From a bacterium (GTDB lineage: Bacteria > Sysuimicrobiota > Sysuimicrobiia > Sysuimicrobiales > Segetimicrobiaceae), in contig DASSJF010000079.1 of NCBI GenBank assembly GCA_035691305.1, forward strand, positions 1 through 53,122: a stretch of 53,122 nucleotides of DNA, in the 5' to 3' direction. The notes beneath the pieces are model-generated. The model was not told the origin of the DNA. It searched no databases and was given only the letters and a program-made list of their open reading frames with translations. The translations under genes were made by a program, and so were the position numbers. This document shows positions 42,892 to 51,797 of the stretch, piece after piece. How positions within the stretch are numbered: the stretch's first letter is position 1; each line of letters begins with the position of its first letter.

Positions 42892-43797
42892 TCAGCCCTT
42901 GAGCGCGCCGGCGGTGAAGCCGCGGACCAGCGACTGCCGGAACGCCAGCACGAACAGCACGACGGGGATCGTCATGATCACCCCGAGCGTGGCGAGCGCG
43001 CCCCATTGCAGCTTCTTGTAGCCGGCGGTGAAGCTCATGATCGCCACCGAGCCGGTGCGCGCGTTGAAACTCGTCACGATCAGCGGGAACAGAAACTCGT
43101 TCCAGTTGAAGATGAAGCTGAGGATGAAAGCGGCCAGCAGGCCCGGCCCCGCCAGCGGCAGCAGGATTCTCGTCACGATCGCCGGCAGCGAGGCGCCGTC
43201 CAACGCCGCGCTCTCGGCGAGCTCCCGCGGCACGTCCGCGAGGAACGTATGCAGCACCCACATCGCCAACGGGATCTCGAACCCGATGAACAGGATGACG
43301 AGGGCCGTCTTGGTGTCGATGAGTCCGAGGTGCTTCAGGGCCAGCTGAATCGGGATCAGTGTCGTCACCGGCGGGAACATCCGGGGCAGCAAGATGAGCA
43401 GAAACAGCACCGTCTTCGCCTTGAAGTCGAGGAAGCGAAACGTCATCGCCGCGAGGCCGGCCAGCACGACGGTGCCGGCCGCCCCGAGCGTGGACGTCAG
43501 CAGGCTCGTCCAGATCGGCGCCGCCAGGCCGCTGGCGACGAAGTCGTGGTACCGCTCGAGCGTCGGGACGAAGAACACCGCGGAGCGGTCGATCAGAAGG
43601 CGCTCGGGCTTGAGCGACAGGGCGATGAGGTACAGGAACGGCGGCAGCGTCCAAGCCAACACCGCCGCGATGCCGGCGATCTGCCAGCGGCCGCGACGGA
43701 CGGCCGCCGCCGACCGGTGGCGGACGTGCGTACGCGCCGCCCGCCGGTGGACGGCCTCGGCGTCGCCTTCGCGCGGAGCCAGGTCGCGGGCGTCCAT
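42892..43797 (-). CDS. Carbohydrate ABC permease (MalG family)
   Basis: A 301-aa inner-membrane permease. The MalG-type pattern is clear: six helices starting AGIAAVLAWTLPPFLYLIALS, PIQLALKHLGLIDTKTALVI, the EAA loop ELAESAALDGASLPAIVTRI-LLPLAGPG, and FILSFIFNWNEFLFPLIVTS. Its ATG overlaps the upstream permease stop in the pentamer TGATG. The first 40 residues are an unusually hydrophilic Arg-rich extension. It pairs with the MalF-type permease. The usual MalK ATPase is absent from the cluster and is often shared in such genomes. Confidence 0.93.
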   Translation of the reverse strand: MDARDLAPREGDAEAVHRRAARTHVRHRSAAAVRRGRWQIAGIAAVLAWTLPPFLYLIALSLKPERLLIDRSAVFFVPTLERYHDFVASGLAAPIWTSLLTSTLGAAGTVVLAGLAAMTFRFLDFKAKTVLFLLILLPRMFPPVTTLIPIQLALKHLGLIDTKTALVILFIGFEIPLAMWVLHTFLADVPRELAESAALDGASLPAIVTRILLPLAGPGLLAAFILSFIFNWNEFLFPLIVTSFNARTGSVAIMSFTAGYKKLQWGALATLGVIMTIPVVLFVLAFRQSLVRGFTAGALKG

Positions 43798-44696
43798 CAC
43801 AAATTCGCGGACCCCAGGGCCCGGTAGTAGCTGCGCAGGTACAGCCAGTAGGCGGCGGCGAGGACGGCCAGCAGCACCGTGATCACCGCCGACGCGTAGC
43901 CCAGCTCGTAGAACTGGAACGCCTGCTTGTAGACGAACATGCTTACGAACTGGGTCGACGAGCCCGGGCCGCCGCCGGTCATCACGAACACCTTGTCCAG
44001 CTCGAGGAAGGCGTCCATGAGGCGGAGGCCGGCGGCGACGAGGACCATCCCGGTAATCTGCGGCAGGATGATCCGGCGGAACAGCTGCCATCCTGAGGCG
44101 CCGTCCACGCGGGCGGCCTCGAAGTGTTCCCGCGGGATGGTCTGCAGGGAGGCAAACAGCAGCAGCGTCACGAGCGGCGCCCACTCCCACGTGTCGGCGA
44201 CGATGAGCGCGAACATCGCGCCGCCGGGGGTCGCCAGCCAGTCGGGCTGCGGCACGTTCAACTGCTGCAGGATGTACGGGATGTAGCCGACGGTCCGGTC
44301 GAAGAGCGTCCCCCACGCCGTCCCGACCACGACGGGGGCCATGATCATCGGCAGCAGGAAGACGCCGAGCAGCAGGTTCCGCCCCGGCGGGTCGCTGTCG
44401 AAGAAGAGCGCCGCGGCGAGCCCGATCATGACCTCGGCGGCGGTGGCGATGAGGCCGAACTTCGCGGACAGGCCCAGCGACTGGCGGAGCGAGCCGTCGC
44501 GCGCGATCTGGACGAAGTTCGCCAGATGGTTCCAGCGCGGCGCGTTATCGTACACGATGTTGTACGTGTGCCCGCCGAGCCACAGCGTGTAGAGCGCGGG
44601 GGCGAGGCGCCACGCGACCACGTACAGCACCGCGGGCAGCGTCATGATCCAGAAGTAGAATCGCCCGCTGCCGAGGACCGCCCACTTCATGCCCAT
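43797..44696 (-). CDS. Carbohydrate ABC permease (MalF/UgpA family)
   Basis: A 299-aa permease with six helices. Supporting text: WIMTLPAVLYVVAWRLAPAL at the N-terminus, FLLPMIMAPVVVGTAWGTLF, the coupling loop HFEAARVDGASGWQLFRRI-ILPQITG, and VFVMTGGGPGSSTQFVSMFV, the sugar-permease signature. Start ATG 44696; ATG 44690 is an alternative. A long hairpin separates it from the binding-protein gene upstream, which likely sets subunit ratios. The sugar is unknown. Confidence 0.93.
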   Translation of the reverse strand: MGMKWAVLGSGRFYFWIMTLPAVLYVVAWRLAPALYTLWLGGHTYNIVYDNAPRWNHLANFVQIARDGSLRQSLGLSAKFGLIATAAEVMIGLAAALFFDSDPPGRNLLLGVFLLPMIMAPVVVGTAWGTLFDRTVGYIPYILQQLNVPQPDWLATPGGAMFALIVADTWEWAPLVTLLLFASLQTIPREHFEAARVDGASGWQLFRRIILPQITGMVLVAAGLRLMDAFLELDKVFVMTGGGPGSSTQFVSMFVYKQAFQFYELGYASAVITVLLAVLAAAYWLYLRSYYRALGSANL

Positions 44697-44723
44697 GGCG
44701 CGCTCCGGAGGACGCCTTCGGAC

Positions 44724-44764
44724 GGGAGGCCGCCGCCCGCCTCACGGCGGGCGGCGGCCCTCCC
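44724..44764 (-). repeat. Long hairpin between binding-protein and permease genes
   Basis: Arms 44724-44741 and 44746-44764 pair over 12 bp plus 6 bp, separated by a single-base bulge, around loop TCAC. It occupies the 84-bp gap after the carbohydrate-binding-protein gene. Its position mirrors the 9177-9212 hairpin in the liv-type operon. Probable mRNA stabiliser and attenuator. Confidence 0.75.
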
Positions 44765-44780
44765 GCGCCGCCTTAGGCGG

Positions 44781-46175
44781 TTACTTGATGTAGCCCTGCC
44801 GCTTGAAGAAGTCCAACGTCTTGGCCTGGGCACCGTTGAGCGCGTCTTCCACCGACGATTGGCCCGACATCGCGGCGGACAGCGCCTGTTCGTAAATGTC
44901 CTGAGCCTGGACCCATTCCTTGAGCGGCGGGATGAAGGTCGTGTACGGCTTCCCGTTGATGAAGGTGGTCATCGCGTTGAACACGTTCGGATAGTTCGTC
45001 CGCACTTCCGGGTCCTTGATCACAGAGGACCGCATGGGAATGAGCGCGGGGTACTCCTTCATCACCTGCTTCGTCCCCCGGGCGTTCAGCACGGCCGTGG
45101 CCAGCTTGAACGCTTCGGCCTTGTGCTGGGTGAGCGCGTAGATCGCGAGACCGTTCGCGTCACCGACGTTGGCGTGGGGCCGGCCCGCAACCTGCGTCGG
45201 CAGCAGCGTGTAGTTGATCTTGCCCACGACCTTGGACAGCTTCGCCACGGGCAGCACGGACAGCATGTTGTCGAGCGCGTCCATCGCGATCGCACCCCGG
45301 CCGGACGCCATGATGCGCTCCGCGCCGCCGCCGGTCAGGGACTCGCTGCCGGGCTCCATGTACTTGTGGAGCGCGACGTAGTACTTCGCCGCGGCGATGC
45401 TCTGCGGCGAATTGACCGTGGGCTGCATCGTCTTGGGGTCGTAGATCAGGTCCGCGCCGAACGCGACCAGAATGTGCTCGTACCGGTGGAACAGGAAGCC
45501 GCCGCTCTTATTCGCCATGACGACGCCGTAGAAGTCCTGGGCGAGCGGCTTGCCCATCAGCTTGTCGCCGGCCTTGCGGGTGAAGAACTGCGCCACGTCC
45601 ATCAGCTGCTTGTACGTCTGCGGGACGGCCAGCGCGTAGCCGTACTTGGCCTGGAACGCCTTCTTCTCGGTCGGATCGGCGAAGATGTCGGTCCGGTACC
45701 CCATCATGTACGGGGCGGCGAGCATCGGCATCGCCCACAGCTTCTTGTCGAACTGGAGCCCGACCGTCGTCAGGCTGATGAAGTCGTCCGGCTGCACCGC
45801 CTTCTGGGCCTCGGGCGTGGCCATCAAGTCATCGATCGGGATGACCGCCTTGGCCGCGGCGAGGCCCGGGATCCAGGTGTTGTAGACGTAGACGTAGTCC
45901 CACGTCTTCACGCCGGACTTGGAATCGATCAGCGCCTTCTGGAACACGTTGTCCCAGGGCAGGTACTCCGGCTTGATCTGGATGCCCATGGGCTTGCCGA
46001 TCTCGTTCGCGACCTTGACGAAGGCCACCCACTCGTCAAAGTCCGGGCCCAGGAACGTGAGCGTCGTCATGTTCTGGGCGCGCGACGCCTGGGGCAGCGA
46101 GCCGGTCACTAGCACCGCCGCGAGCAGCATTGCGAGCACGGTCGCGGCGATGCGGTATCGTGGCTGACGCAACAT
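44781..46175 (-). CDS. Carbohydrate ABC substrate-binding protein, family 1
   Basis: A 464-aa exported sugar-binding protein. A signal peptide spans residues 1 to about 34 (AATVLAMLLAAVLVTGSLPQ). Mature family features include MTTLTFLGPDFDEWVAFVKV, AVIPIDDLMATPEAQKAVQ, MPMLAAPYMMGYRTDIFADP and GRGAIAMDALDNMLSVLP. Length is normal. No lipobox is seen, so it is soluble or helix-anchored. It is the first of three genes of a sugar importer that lies downstream of two FAD oxidoreductases; the 148-bp gap to them could hold a separate promoter, but I see no clear boxes. Confidence 0.92.
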   Translation of the reverse strand: MLRQPRYRIAATVLAMLLAAVLVTGSLPQASRAQNMTTLTFLGPDFDEWVAFVKVANEIGKPMGIQIKPEYLPWDNVFQKALIDSKSGVKTWDYVYVYNTWIPGLAAAKAVIPIDDLMATPEAQKAVQPDDFISLTTVGLQFDKKLWAMPMLAAPYMMGYRTDIFADPTEKKAFQAKYGYALAVPQTYKQLMDVAQFFTRKAGDKLMGKPLAQDFYGVVMANKSGGFLFHRYEHILVAFGADLIYDPKTMQPTVNSPQSIAAAKYYVALHKYMEPGSESLTGGGAERIMASGRGAIAMDALDNMLSVLPVAKLSKVVGKINYTLLPTQVAGRPHANVGDANGLAIYALTQHKAEAFKLATAVLNARGTKQVMKEYPALIPMRSSVIKDPEVRTNYPNVFNAMTTFINGKPYTTFIPPLKEWVQAQDIYEQALSAAMSGQSSVEDALNGAQAKTLDFFKRQGYIK

Positions 46176-46323
46176 ACGCGTGATCCCCTCCTCCGTCGTG
46201 ATCTCGACAGGCCGGCGTTCGGCTCCGGCCCGGCCGTCGTACTCTTACGCGATCAGCAAGGTCCGCGCGGCGGTGTCCCCCCCTTCCCACCTCGACGTAT
46301 CGCTCGTACCGCGGCCCGGTCCG

Positions 46324-47733
46324 TCACGTCGCCGGAACCGCGGAGTCCAGTACGGCGTGCTGCGCGCGCAGCGTCCGCTGAACGGCGGGCATCGGGAGCC
46401 GCCGGGGCGGTGTCCCCGCGGCGGCGCTCATCGCGGCGACGGTGCCTGCGGCGTGCCCCGTCGCCATGCAGACGGCCTGGCCTCGAACGGACGCGGCGGC
46501 TTCATGGGTCGCGGAGATCGCGCGGCCCGCTACGACGAGGCCGTCGACCGCCGCCGGGGTCAGGCACCGCAGCGGAATCCCGTGGGAGTGCTCGACCCGC
46601 CGAAGCGTCACGCCGCCGCCGCCCACCCGGCTGCCGAGCACGTTGGCGCCCGGGCGCATGTCGTGCAGATCGAGCGGATAAGCGCCCCGGGCGACCGTGT
46701 CGGGAAAGTCGGCGCCCGACAGGACGTCGTCCATCGTGAGCACATAGTCCCCGGCGACGTGCCGCGACTCGCGCACGCCGACCTGGTAGGCGGAGTCGAG
46801 CAGCCTGGCCCTCGCGAACCCCGGCACCCGCCGTCGAAGAAGCCGTAAGACCTCGAACATCTGGCGCTGCGTCTCCACTTCCGCGCGGCTCAGCGCGTCG
46901 GGATCGGTCGCGTCGACGCCGTGGACGCGAGTCGCGTTGACGGTGACCACCCCGGACACCGGGCCCGTCTCGAGGCCGAGGCGGTCCCGCGGCACGGTCA
47001 ACTCGCCGGCCTGCCGGGCCGCGGCGACGAGCGACGGAAATGCGTCCATGACGACCGACCGCTCCTTCAGGTCGTCCGCCGTGTACGCGGCGCCGCCGTC
47101 CCACCGCTCGGGCAGATCCATCTCCTCCGGATGGACCCGCAGATACGCCAGCATCTCGTCCACGTCGACGTCGCACACGCGGAAGATTCGCGTCACGGGC
47201 TGCAGCAGGCCGTCGCCCGTGCGGCCGAGGATGAACCGGGCGCCGGCGCGCGCGGCGACATCGCCGTCGCCCGTCGCGTCCACAATCGCCCGCGCGAGGA
47301 CGGTTTCGAGGCCGCCCTTGTTGGCCGCGAGGATGCCGCGGACCCGCGGCCCTTCGGTCACCGCATCGACGCAGAAAGTGTGGAGCAGAAACTCCACGCC
47401 GGCGCCGAGGAGCATCTCCAGCAGCGTCTGCTGCAGCGCGACCGGATCCGCCACCGTGACCGACGCGACCTGCTTGTCCGGCCGGTCGTCAAAGGCGGCG
47501 CCGGCGCCGGTCAGCCGCTCGAAGAGCTCCGCGCCGATCCCGCCGAGCGCGCGCCGGCCGCTACCGTCGCTCACGCCCAGAAAGGACATCCCCGTCGACG
47601 CCATGCCGCCGACCGTGCCGTACTGCTCCACGAGGACCGTGCGCGCGCCGGTTCGCGCGGCGGCGACCGCGGCGACGGCACCCGCGGTTCCACCGCCGCA
47701 GACGAGGACGTCGACTTCCGGACGGACGCGCAT
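46324..47733 (-). CDS. FAD-dependent oxidoreductase (FAD_oxidored type), copy 1
   Basis: A 469-aa flavoprotein. The dinucleotide-binding loop VLVCGGGTAGAVAAVAAART is at the N-terminus. It is followed by GTVGGMASTGMSFLGVSDG, IVDATGDGDVAARAGARFIL and a C-terminal GLVVAGRAISATHEAAASVR-GQAVCMATGHAAG. These fit the FAD_oxidored (PF12831-like) group commonly beside sugar importers. It is paralogous to the next gene upstream, from which it is separated by 6 bp. Likely oxidises a hydroxyl or deoxy sugar derivative, but the substrate is unknown. Confidence 0.9.
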   Translation of the reverse strand: MRVRPEVDVLVCGGGTAGAVAAVAAARTGARTVLVEQYGTVGGMASTGMSFLGVSDGSGRRALGGIGAELFERLTGAGAAFDDRPDKQVASVTVADPVALQQTLLEMLLGAGVEFLLHTFCVDAVTEGPRVRGILAANKGGLETVLARAIVDATGDGDVAARAGARFILGRTGDGLLQPVTRIFRVCDVDVDEMLAYLRVHPEEMDLPERWDGGAAYTADDLKERSVVMDAFPSLVAAARQAGELTVPRDRLGLETGPVSGVVTVNATRVHGVDATDPDALSRAEVETQRQMFEVLRLLRRRVPGFARARLLDSAYQVGVRESRHVAGDYVLTMDDVLSGADFPDTVARGAYPLDLHDMRPGANVLGSRVGGGGVTLRRVEHSHGIPLRCLTPAAVDGLVVAGRAISATHEAAASVRGQAVCMATGHAAGTVAAMSAAAGTPPRRLPMPAVQRTLRAQHAVLDSAVPAT

Positions 47734-47739
47734 CGCGCC

Positions 47740-49185
47740 TCAGACCTCGAGCGACGCCGGCGACGGCCCGAGGCGGCGCAGGAGTTCAAGGTCGACGCCG
47801 AGGCGGGTCAGCTCGCGCTGCACCGCCCGAATATCGACGGAGCGCGGCGCGACGCCCGCCCGCGCCGAAAGCGCGCCGGCCACGCCGGCGGCGACGCCCG
47901 TGGCCATGGCCGTGCCCTGGTTGCGCGTGTAGACGTCGGCGTGGTGGTCGACGGAGAGGCAGCGTCCGGCGACGAGCAGCCCGTCGATCTCCCGCGGCAC
48001 CAGCGCCCGGTAGGGGATCTCGTACACGAACATCTTCGCGACCATCTCCCGCGCCTCGGCGTCCTGCGGGCCGCCCTCTTTGCCGTCCGGCGGGTGGCCG
48101 CCCTGCTGGCGCGGGTTCTGCTGGTTCGCGTCCACGCCGACAACGTCGTCGTAGTGGCGTCCGGCCAGGATGTCCTCCTCGGTCATCAGGTACTCACCGC
48201 GGATCCGGCGCGTCTCCCGCACGCCGATCGTGTTCGCGGAATCCAGGATGAAGGAGCGTTCGAAGCCGGGCACGCGCGCCCGCGCCCAGGCGGCCAGGCG
48301 GATCATCTGGTGGCGCGTCTCGATCTCCGCGCGCGACAGGTCCTCGGCGTTGGTGCCGTCCACGCCGTAGACCCGGGTGGCGTTCACGGTGAGCACTCCC
48401 CGGTCGGGCAGGACCGACTCGACGCGGAAGTAGTAGCAGTCCGGCCACAGTTCGCCCCGCGCCTTTGCCTCCTCGACCATCTTGAAGAATCCGAAGATCC
48501 GGATCATCTGGTGCTCGAGGTCGAGCATGCACTGCAGGGGATCGGGCGAGAAGTCGTCCGGATGTAACCGCACGTACTCGACGAGTCGCGGGACGTCCAC
48601 GCCGCCCATGCGGAAGATCAGCGTCATCGGCCGCATCTTGCCGTCCCGCTCGCGGCCCTTGATGTAGGGAGCGCCCGCCCGCGCCGCGATGTCGCCGTCC
48701 CCGCTGGCGTCCACGGTGACCCGGCTCAGAATCGCTTGACGCCCGGATTTGTTCTCGGCGACGATACCCCGCAGATCGCGGCCGTCCAAGACCACGTCGC
48801 TCACAAAGGTGTGGAGCAGCACGCGGGCGCCGGCCTCGGCCAGCATCTCGAGGGCCGTTACTTTGTACAGTTCCGGATCGTAGACGACGAACTCGCCGGG
48901 AATCGCGCCGCCGCGCCCGATGAGCCGGTCGAAAAGCTCCCGGATGAGACCGCGAGAGGCCGCGTAAGGGACGTAGAACAGGTTCATCATCGCCGCCGTG
49001 CCGGTGCCGCCGAGCGAGCCAAAACGTTCGACGAGCAGCGTTCTGGCGCCGGTCCGCCCGGCGGCGAGCGCCGCCATCACGCCCGCGATGCCGCCGCCGA
49101 CGACGAGGACGTCGGCATCGTGCGCGACCGGGAGATCTCGGGCTTCTTCGGCCACCCGTCCCGATGCCACAGTCCGTGCTGGCAA
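47740..49185 (-). CDS. FAD-dependent oxidoreductase (FAD_oxidored type), copy 2
   Basis: A 481-aa paralogue of the following gene. FAD-binding loop VLVVGGGIAGVMAALAAGRT, then FGSLGGTGTAAMMNLFYVPY, TVDASGDGDIAARAGAPYIK and GLLVAGRCLSVDHHADVYTR. TTG 49185 is chosen because GGAGG lies nine nt upstream; GTG at 49170 or 49155 has no site, and an ORF extension to 49374 crosses the operator and adds a non-family tail. It contains an internal loop of about 25 residues rich in Gln and Gly (NQQNPRQQGGHPPDG) absent from copy 1. First gene of the minus-strand island, divergent from the LacI gene. Confidence 0.88.
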   Translation of the reverse strand: MPARTVASGRVAEEARDLPVAHDADVLVVGGGIAGVMAALAAGRTGARTLLVERFGSLGGTGTAAMMNLFYVPYAASRGLIRELFDRLIGRGGAIPGEFVVYDPELYKVTALEMLAEAGARVLLHTFVSDVVLDGRDLRGIVAENKSGRQAILSRVTVDASGDGDIAARAGAPYIKGRERDGKMRPMTLIFRMGGVDVPRLVEYVRLHPDDFSPDPLQCMLDLEHQMIRIFGFFKMVEEAKARGELWPDCYYFRVESVLPDRGVLTVNATRVYGVDGTNAEDLSRAEIETRHQMIRLAAWARARVPGFERSFILDSANTIGVRETRRIRGEYLMTEEDILAGRHYDDVVGVDANQQNPRQQGGHPPDGKEGGPQDAEAREMVAKMFVYEIPYRALVPREIDGLLVAGRCLSVDHHADVYTRNQGTAMATGVAAGVAGALSARAGVAPRSVDIRAVQRELTRLGVDLELLRRLGPSPASLEV

Positions 49186-49334
49186 GCGCCCGCACCTCCG
49201 AGACGATGGCCGCCGAGGCGACCGCCCGGCCGCCGAGGCAGAGGCCGAGCAATCTGCCGTGACGGCGGGGCGAATGTCTGATCTGATCGGATACGCTGTG
49301 GGCCTGACGTTTCGGGCCGCCGCCCGGGAATTCC

Positions 49335-49375
49335 TGTCAAATCGGTTTGACAAATGGGTCCGCTGTCCCCACAAT
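49335..49375 (+). promoter_or_regulatory. LacI-gene promoter with overlapping palindromic operator
   Basis: TGTCAAATCGGTTTGACA (49335-49352) is an 18-bp palindrome with a central CG, the form bound by LacI-family dimers. Its right arm is the consensus -35 box TTGACA (49347-49352). A 17-bp spacer precedes the -10 box CACAAT (49370-49375, four of six). The site lies between the divergent FAD and LacI genes and implies autorepression. A clear promoter for the minus-strand genes was not found. Confidence 0.85.
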
Positions 49376-49417
49376 GGGTGCGTGCGGCGTCTTCGCGTTG
49401 CGGTGCGGGGCTAAGCC

Positions 49418-50506
49418 GTGGCCCGGGTGGCGGCACGCAAGAATAAGGTCGCGCCGGGGCGACGAGCACGGCTCAACCGCCGGGCGCACGCCGCCAGCAG
49501 CCTGCGCGATGTCGCCCGGCTGGCGGGGGTATCCCTTCCCACCGCCTCCCAGGCGCTCAACGGCCGGGCCCGCGTCAGCACCATCACCCGTAAGCGCGTC
49601 CGCGACGCGGCCCGGCGGCTCCGGTACACGCCGAACGCCGCGGCCCGGCGGCTCAAGTTGGGCCGCTCCAACTCCGTCGCGATCGTGCCGGGGCTCAACA
49701 TGACCGGCATCTTCTCCGATCTCTTCTACCGGGCGGTCCTCGCCGGGGTGGGCAGCGTGTTCGAGGAGGTCGGCGTGCGCATGCTGATCGCACCGCCGCT
49801 GCGACCATCGTCCTCCGCGCCCCCGTTCGTCGAAATGGCGCAGGCGCGCGAGGTCGACGGCATCCTCGTCGCGGGCGTTGTCGAGGCGCGCTGGGTGCGC
49901 GCCGCGCTCGGAGCGGGCGTCCCCGTCGTGATCCTCGACAACTTCGTCGCGGGCGTCGCCGCGCCCGCGGTGGTAAACGACAACACCGGGGGGGCCTACG
50001 CCGCCACCCGGCACCTCGCCGGTCTCGGCCACACGCGCATCGGATTCGTCGGCGCCGCGGTCGACTATCCGTTCGGCCGCGAGACCCAGGAAGGCTACGT
50101 CGCCGCGCTGCGGGACGCCGGCCTCGGGCGCGATCCGGCGCTCGAGGCGCTGATCCCGGTCGACGCGGACGCGGCCTTTCGGCGGTCGTCGGAGCTGTTG
50201 GGGCTCGCCGATCGTCCGTCCGCGATCTTCGCCGTCACCGACAAGCAGGCGCTCGGCGTGATGCGGGCGGCCGGCGCCGCCGGTCTCAAGATTCCGGACG
50301 ACCTCTCCGTCGTGGGGATGGACGACATCGAACTCGCGGCGACAACCGATCCGCCGCTCACGACGGTCCGCATTCGCAAGGACGTCATGGGCGCGACCGC
50401 GGCGCGGATCCTCCTCGGCCTCATCGATGGGGACCGGGCGCCGCGGCCCGTCACCTTGGTGGCGAACGAGCTCATCATCCGCGGCACCACGGGAGGCAGG
50501 CTATGA
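49418..50506 (+). CDS. LacI-family transcriptional regulator
   Basis: A 362-aa repressor. The helix-turn-helix is at about residues 28-50 (SLRDVARLAGVSLPTASQAL), with hinge helix PNAAARRLKLGRSNSVAIVP. The sugar-binding core contains RHLAGLGHTRIGFVG, RPSAIFAVTDKQALGVMRAA and LSVVGMDDIELAATTDPPLT. The 27-residue basic extension before the helix-turn-helix is unusual, so a later start is possible, but GTG 49418 is the only start I support near the promoter. The palindrome before it is repeated before grdB, so it likely controls the catabolic island. Its stop overlaps the next gene as ATGA. Confidence 0.93.
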   Translation: MARVAARKNKVAPGRRARLNRRAHAASSLRDVARLAGVSLPTASQALNGRARVSTITRKRVRDAARRLRYTPNAAARRLKLGRSNSVAIVPGLNMTGIFSDLFYRAVLAGVGSVFEEVGVRMLIAPPLRPSSSAPPFVEMAQAREVDGILVAGVVEARWVRAALGAGVPVVILDNFVAGVAAPAVVNDNTGGAYAATRHLAGLGHTRIGFVGAAVDYPFGRETQEGYVAALRDAGLGRDPALEALIPVDADAAFRRSSELLGLADRPSAIFAVTDKQALGVMRAAGAAGLKIPDDLSVVGMDDIELAATTDPPLTTVRIRKDVMGATAARILLGLIDGDRAPRPVTLVANELIIRGTTGGRL

Positions 50507-51780
50507 GCAGAACGGCGGGCGAGCGGTTGGCGGTCGACGGCGGGACTCCGGTGCGGACCGAACCTCTCCTCCCCGGCTATCCCGGCGGCCTCTTGATCGG
50601 TGCCGAGGAAAAGGCCGCGGTCATGGAAGTCCTGGACAGCCAGAGCCTCTTCCGGCACTATGGGCCGAAGCCGCTCGGCAAGGTGGTGGCGTTCGAGCAC
50701 GCGTTTGCGCGCGCGGTCGGCGCGCGTCACGCGGTCGGCGTCACCTCGGGCACGGCCGCGCTCATCACGGCCCTCGCCGCCCTCGGTGCCGGACCCGGCG
50801 ACGAGGTGATCGTCCCGACCTATACCTGGATCGCCACGATCAACGCGGTCGTCATCCTGGGCGCGGTGCCGGTGTTCGTCGACATCGACGAGAGCCTCAA
50901 TATGGACCCGCGCGCCGTCGAGGCCGCGGTCACCCCCGCGACCAAGGTGATTCTACCCGTGCACATGCGCGGCGCCGGCGCCGACATGGCGCCGATCGTC
51001 GAGACGGCGCGCCGTCACAAACTGCGCATCGTCGAGGACACCGCGCAGGCGGTGGGCGGCCGGTACAGGGGCGCGCGGCTCGGCACGTTCGGCGATCTCG
51101 GGGCGTTCAGCCTCCAGTACCACAAGGTGATCACGACCGGCGAAGGCGGCGTGGTCGTCACGAACGACGCCACGCTCTACGACCGCGCGGTGCGCTTCCA
51201 CGACCAGGGCTCCGCGCGCATCCAGGAGCTCGACGAGACGCTGCCGTCCGGGAACCCGTTGATGATCGGCCTAAACTTCCGGATGAGCGAAATCACCGGC
51301 GCGATCGGGCTCGTGCAGCTCGGCCGGATGGACGGCATCGTCGAGCGCATGCGGGCGCACAAGCGGACGATCCTCGACGGTCTCACCGGCGTGCCGGGCC
51401 TGACCCCGCGCCCGCTGCCGGACGCGGAGGGTGACACCGGCGCGACGCTGATGTTCTACCGGCCGGCGGGCGAGCAGACCCGGGCCTTCAGCACCGCCCT
51501 CAATGCCGAGGGCATCCGCAACACCATCGCCTGGGACAGCGGCCAGCACGTGTACTACCACTTCGATCAGATCATCGAACGGCGGATGTTCTCGGAGCGG
51601 CACTGCTCGTGGGAGTGTCCCCACTACCGCGGCAGGGCGCGCCTCGAGAAGGGCATGTTCCCGCGGAGCGACGATCTTCTCAAGCGGGCGATCCACATCG
51701 ACCTGCATCCGCTGATGACGGAGCGGGACGAGGCCGATATCGTGCGCGCGATCCGCAAAGTATCACACGCGCTTAGTTAG
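50503..51780 (+). CDS. DegT/DnrJ/EryC1/StrS-family PLP aminotransferase
   Basis: A 425-aa sugar aminotransferase. The family's core is plain: AVDGGTPVRTEPLLPGYPGG, VTSGTAALITALAALG, TYTWIATINAVVILGAVPVF, VEDTAQAVGGRYRGARLGTF, and the Schiff-base Lys in FSLQYHKVITTGEGGVVV. A C-terminal HCSWECPHYRGRARLEKGMF is seen in a subgroup of catabolic rather than antibiotic-sugar proteins. It transfers an amino group to or from a keto sugar. It is coupled to the LacI gene (ATGA) and to the Gfo/Idh gene, so it belongs to the same regulated system. Confidence 0.93.
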   Translation: MSRTAGERLAVDGGTPVRTEPLLPGYPGGLLIGAEEKAAVMEVLDSQSLFRHYGPKPLGKVVAFEHAFARAVGARHAVGVTSGTAALITALAALGAGPGDEVIVPTYTWIATINAVVILGAVPVFVDIDESLNMDPRAVEAAVTPATKVILPVHMRGAGADMAPIVETARRHKLRIVEDTAQAVGGRYRGARLGTFGDLGAFSLQYHKVITTGEGGVVVTNDATLYDRAVRFHDQGSARIQELDETLPSGNPLMIGLNFRMSEITGAIGLVQLGRMDGIVERMRAHKRTILDGLTGVPGLTPRPLPDAEGDTGATLMFYRPAGEQTRAFSTALNAEGIRNTIAWDSGQHVYYHFDQIIERRMFSERHCSWECPHYRGRARLEKGMFPRSDDLLKRAIHIDLHPLMTERDEADIVRAIRKVSHALS

Positions 51781-51797
51781 CCCGGTGGCGGCGTAGC

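Noticed and set aside
47740-49374. FAD oxidoreductase starting at 49374
   Set aside because: That start would put the operator and promoter inside the coding region and add a Ser/Arg-rich tail; TTG 49185 has a well-spaced GGAGG.
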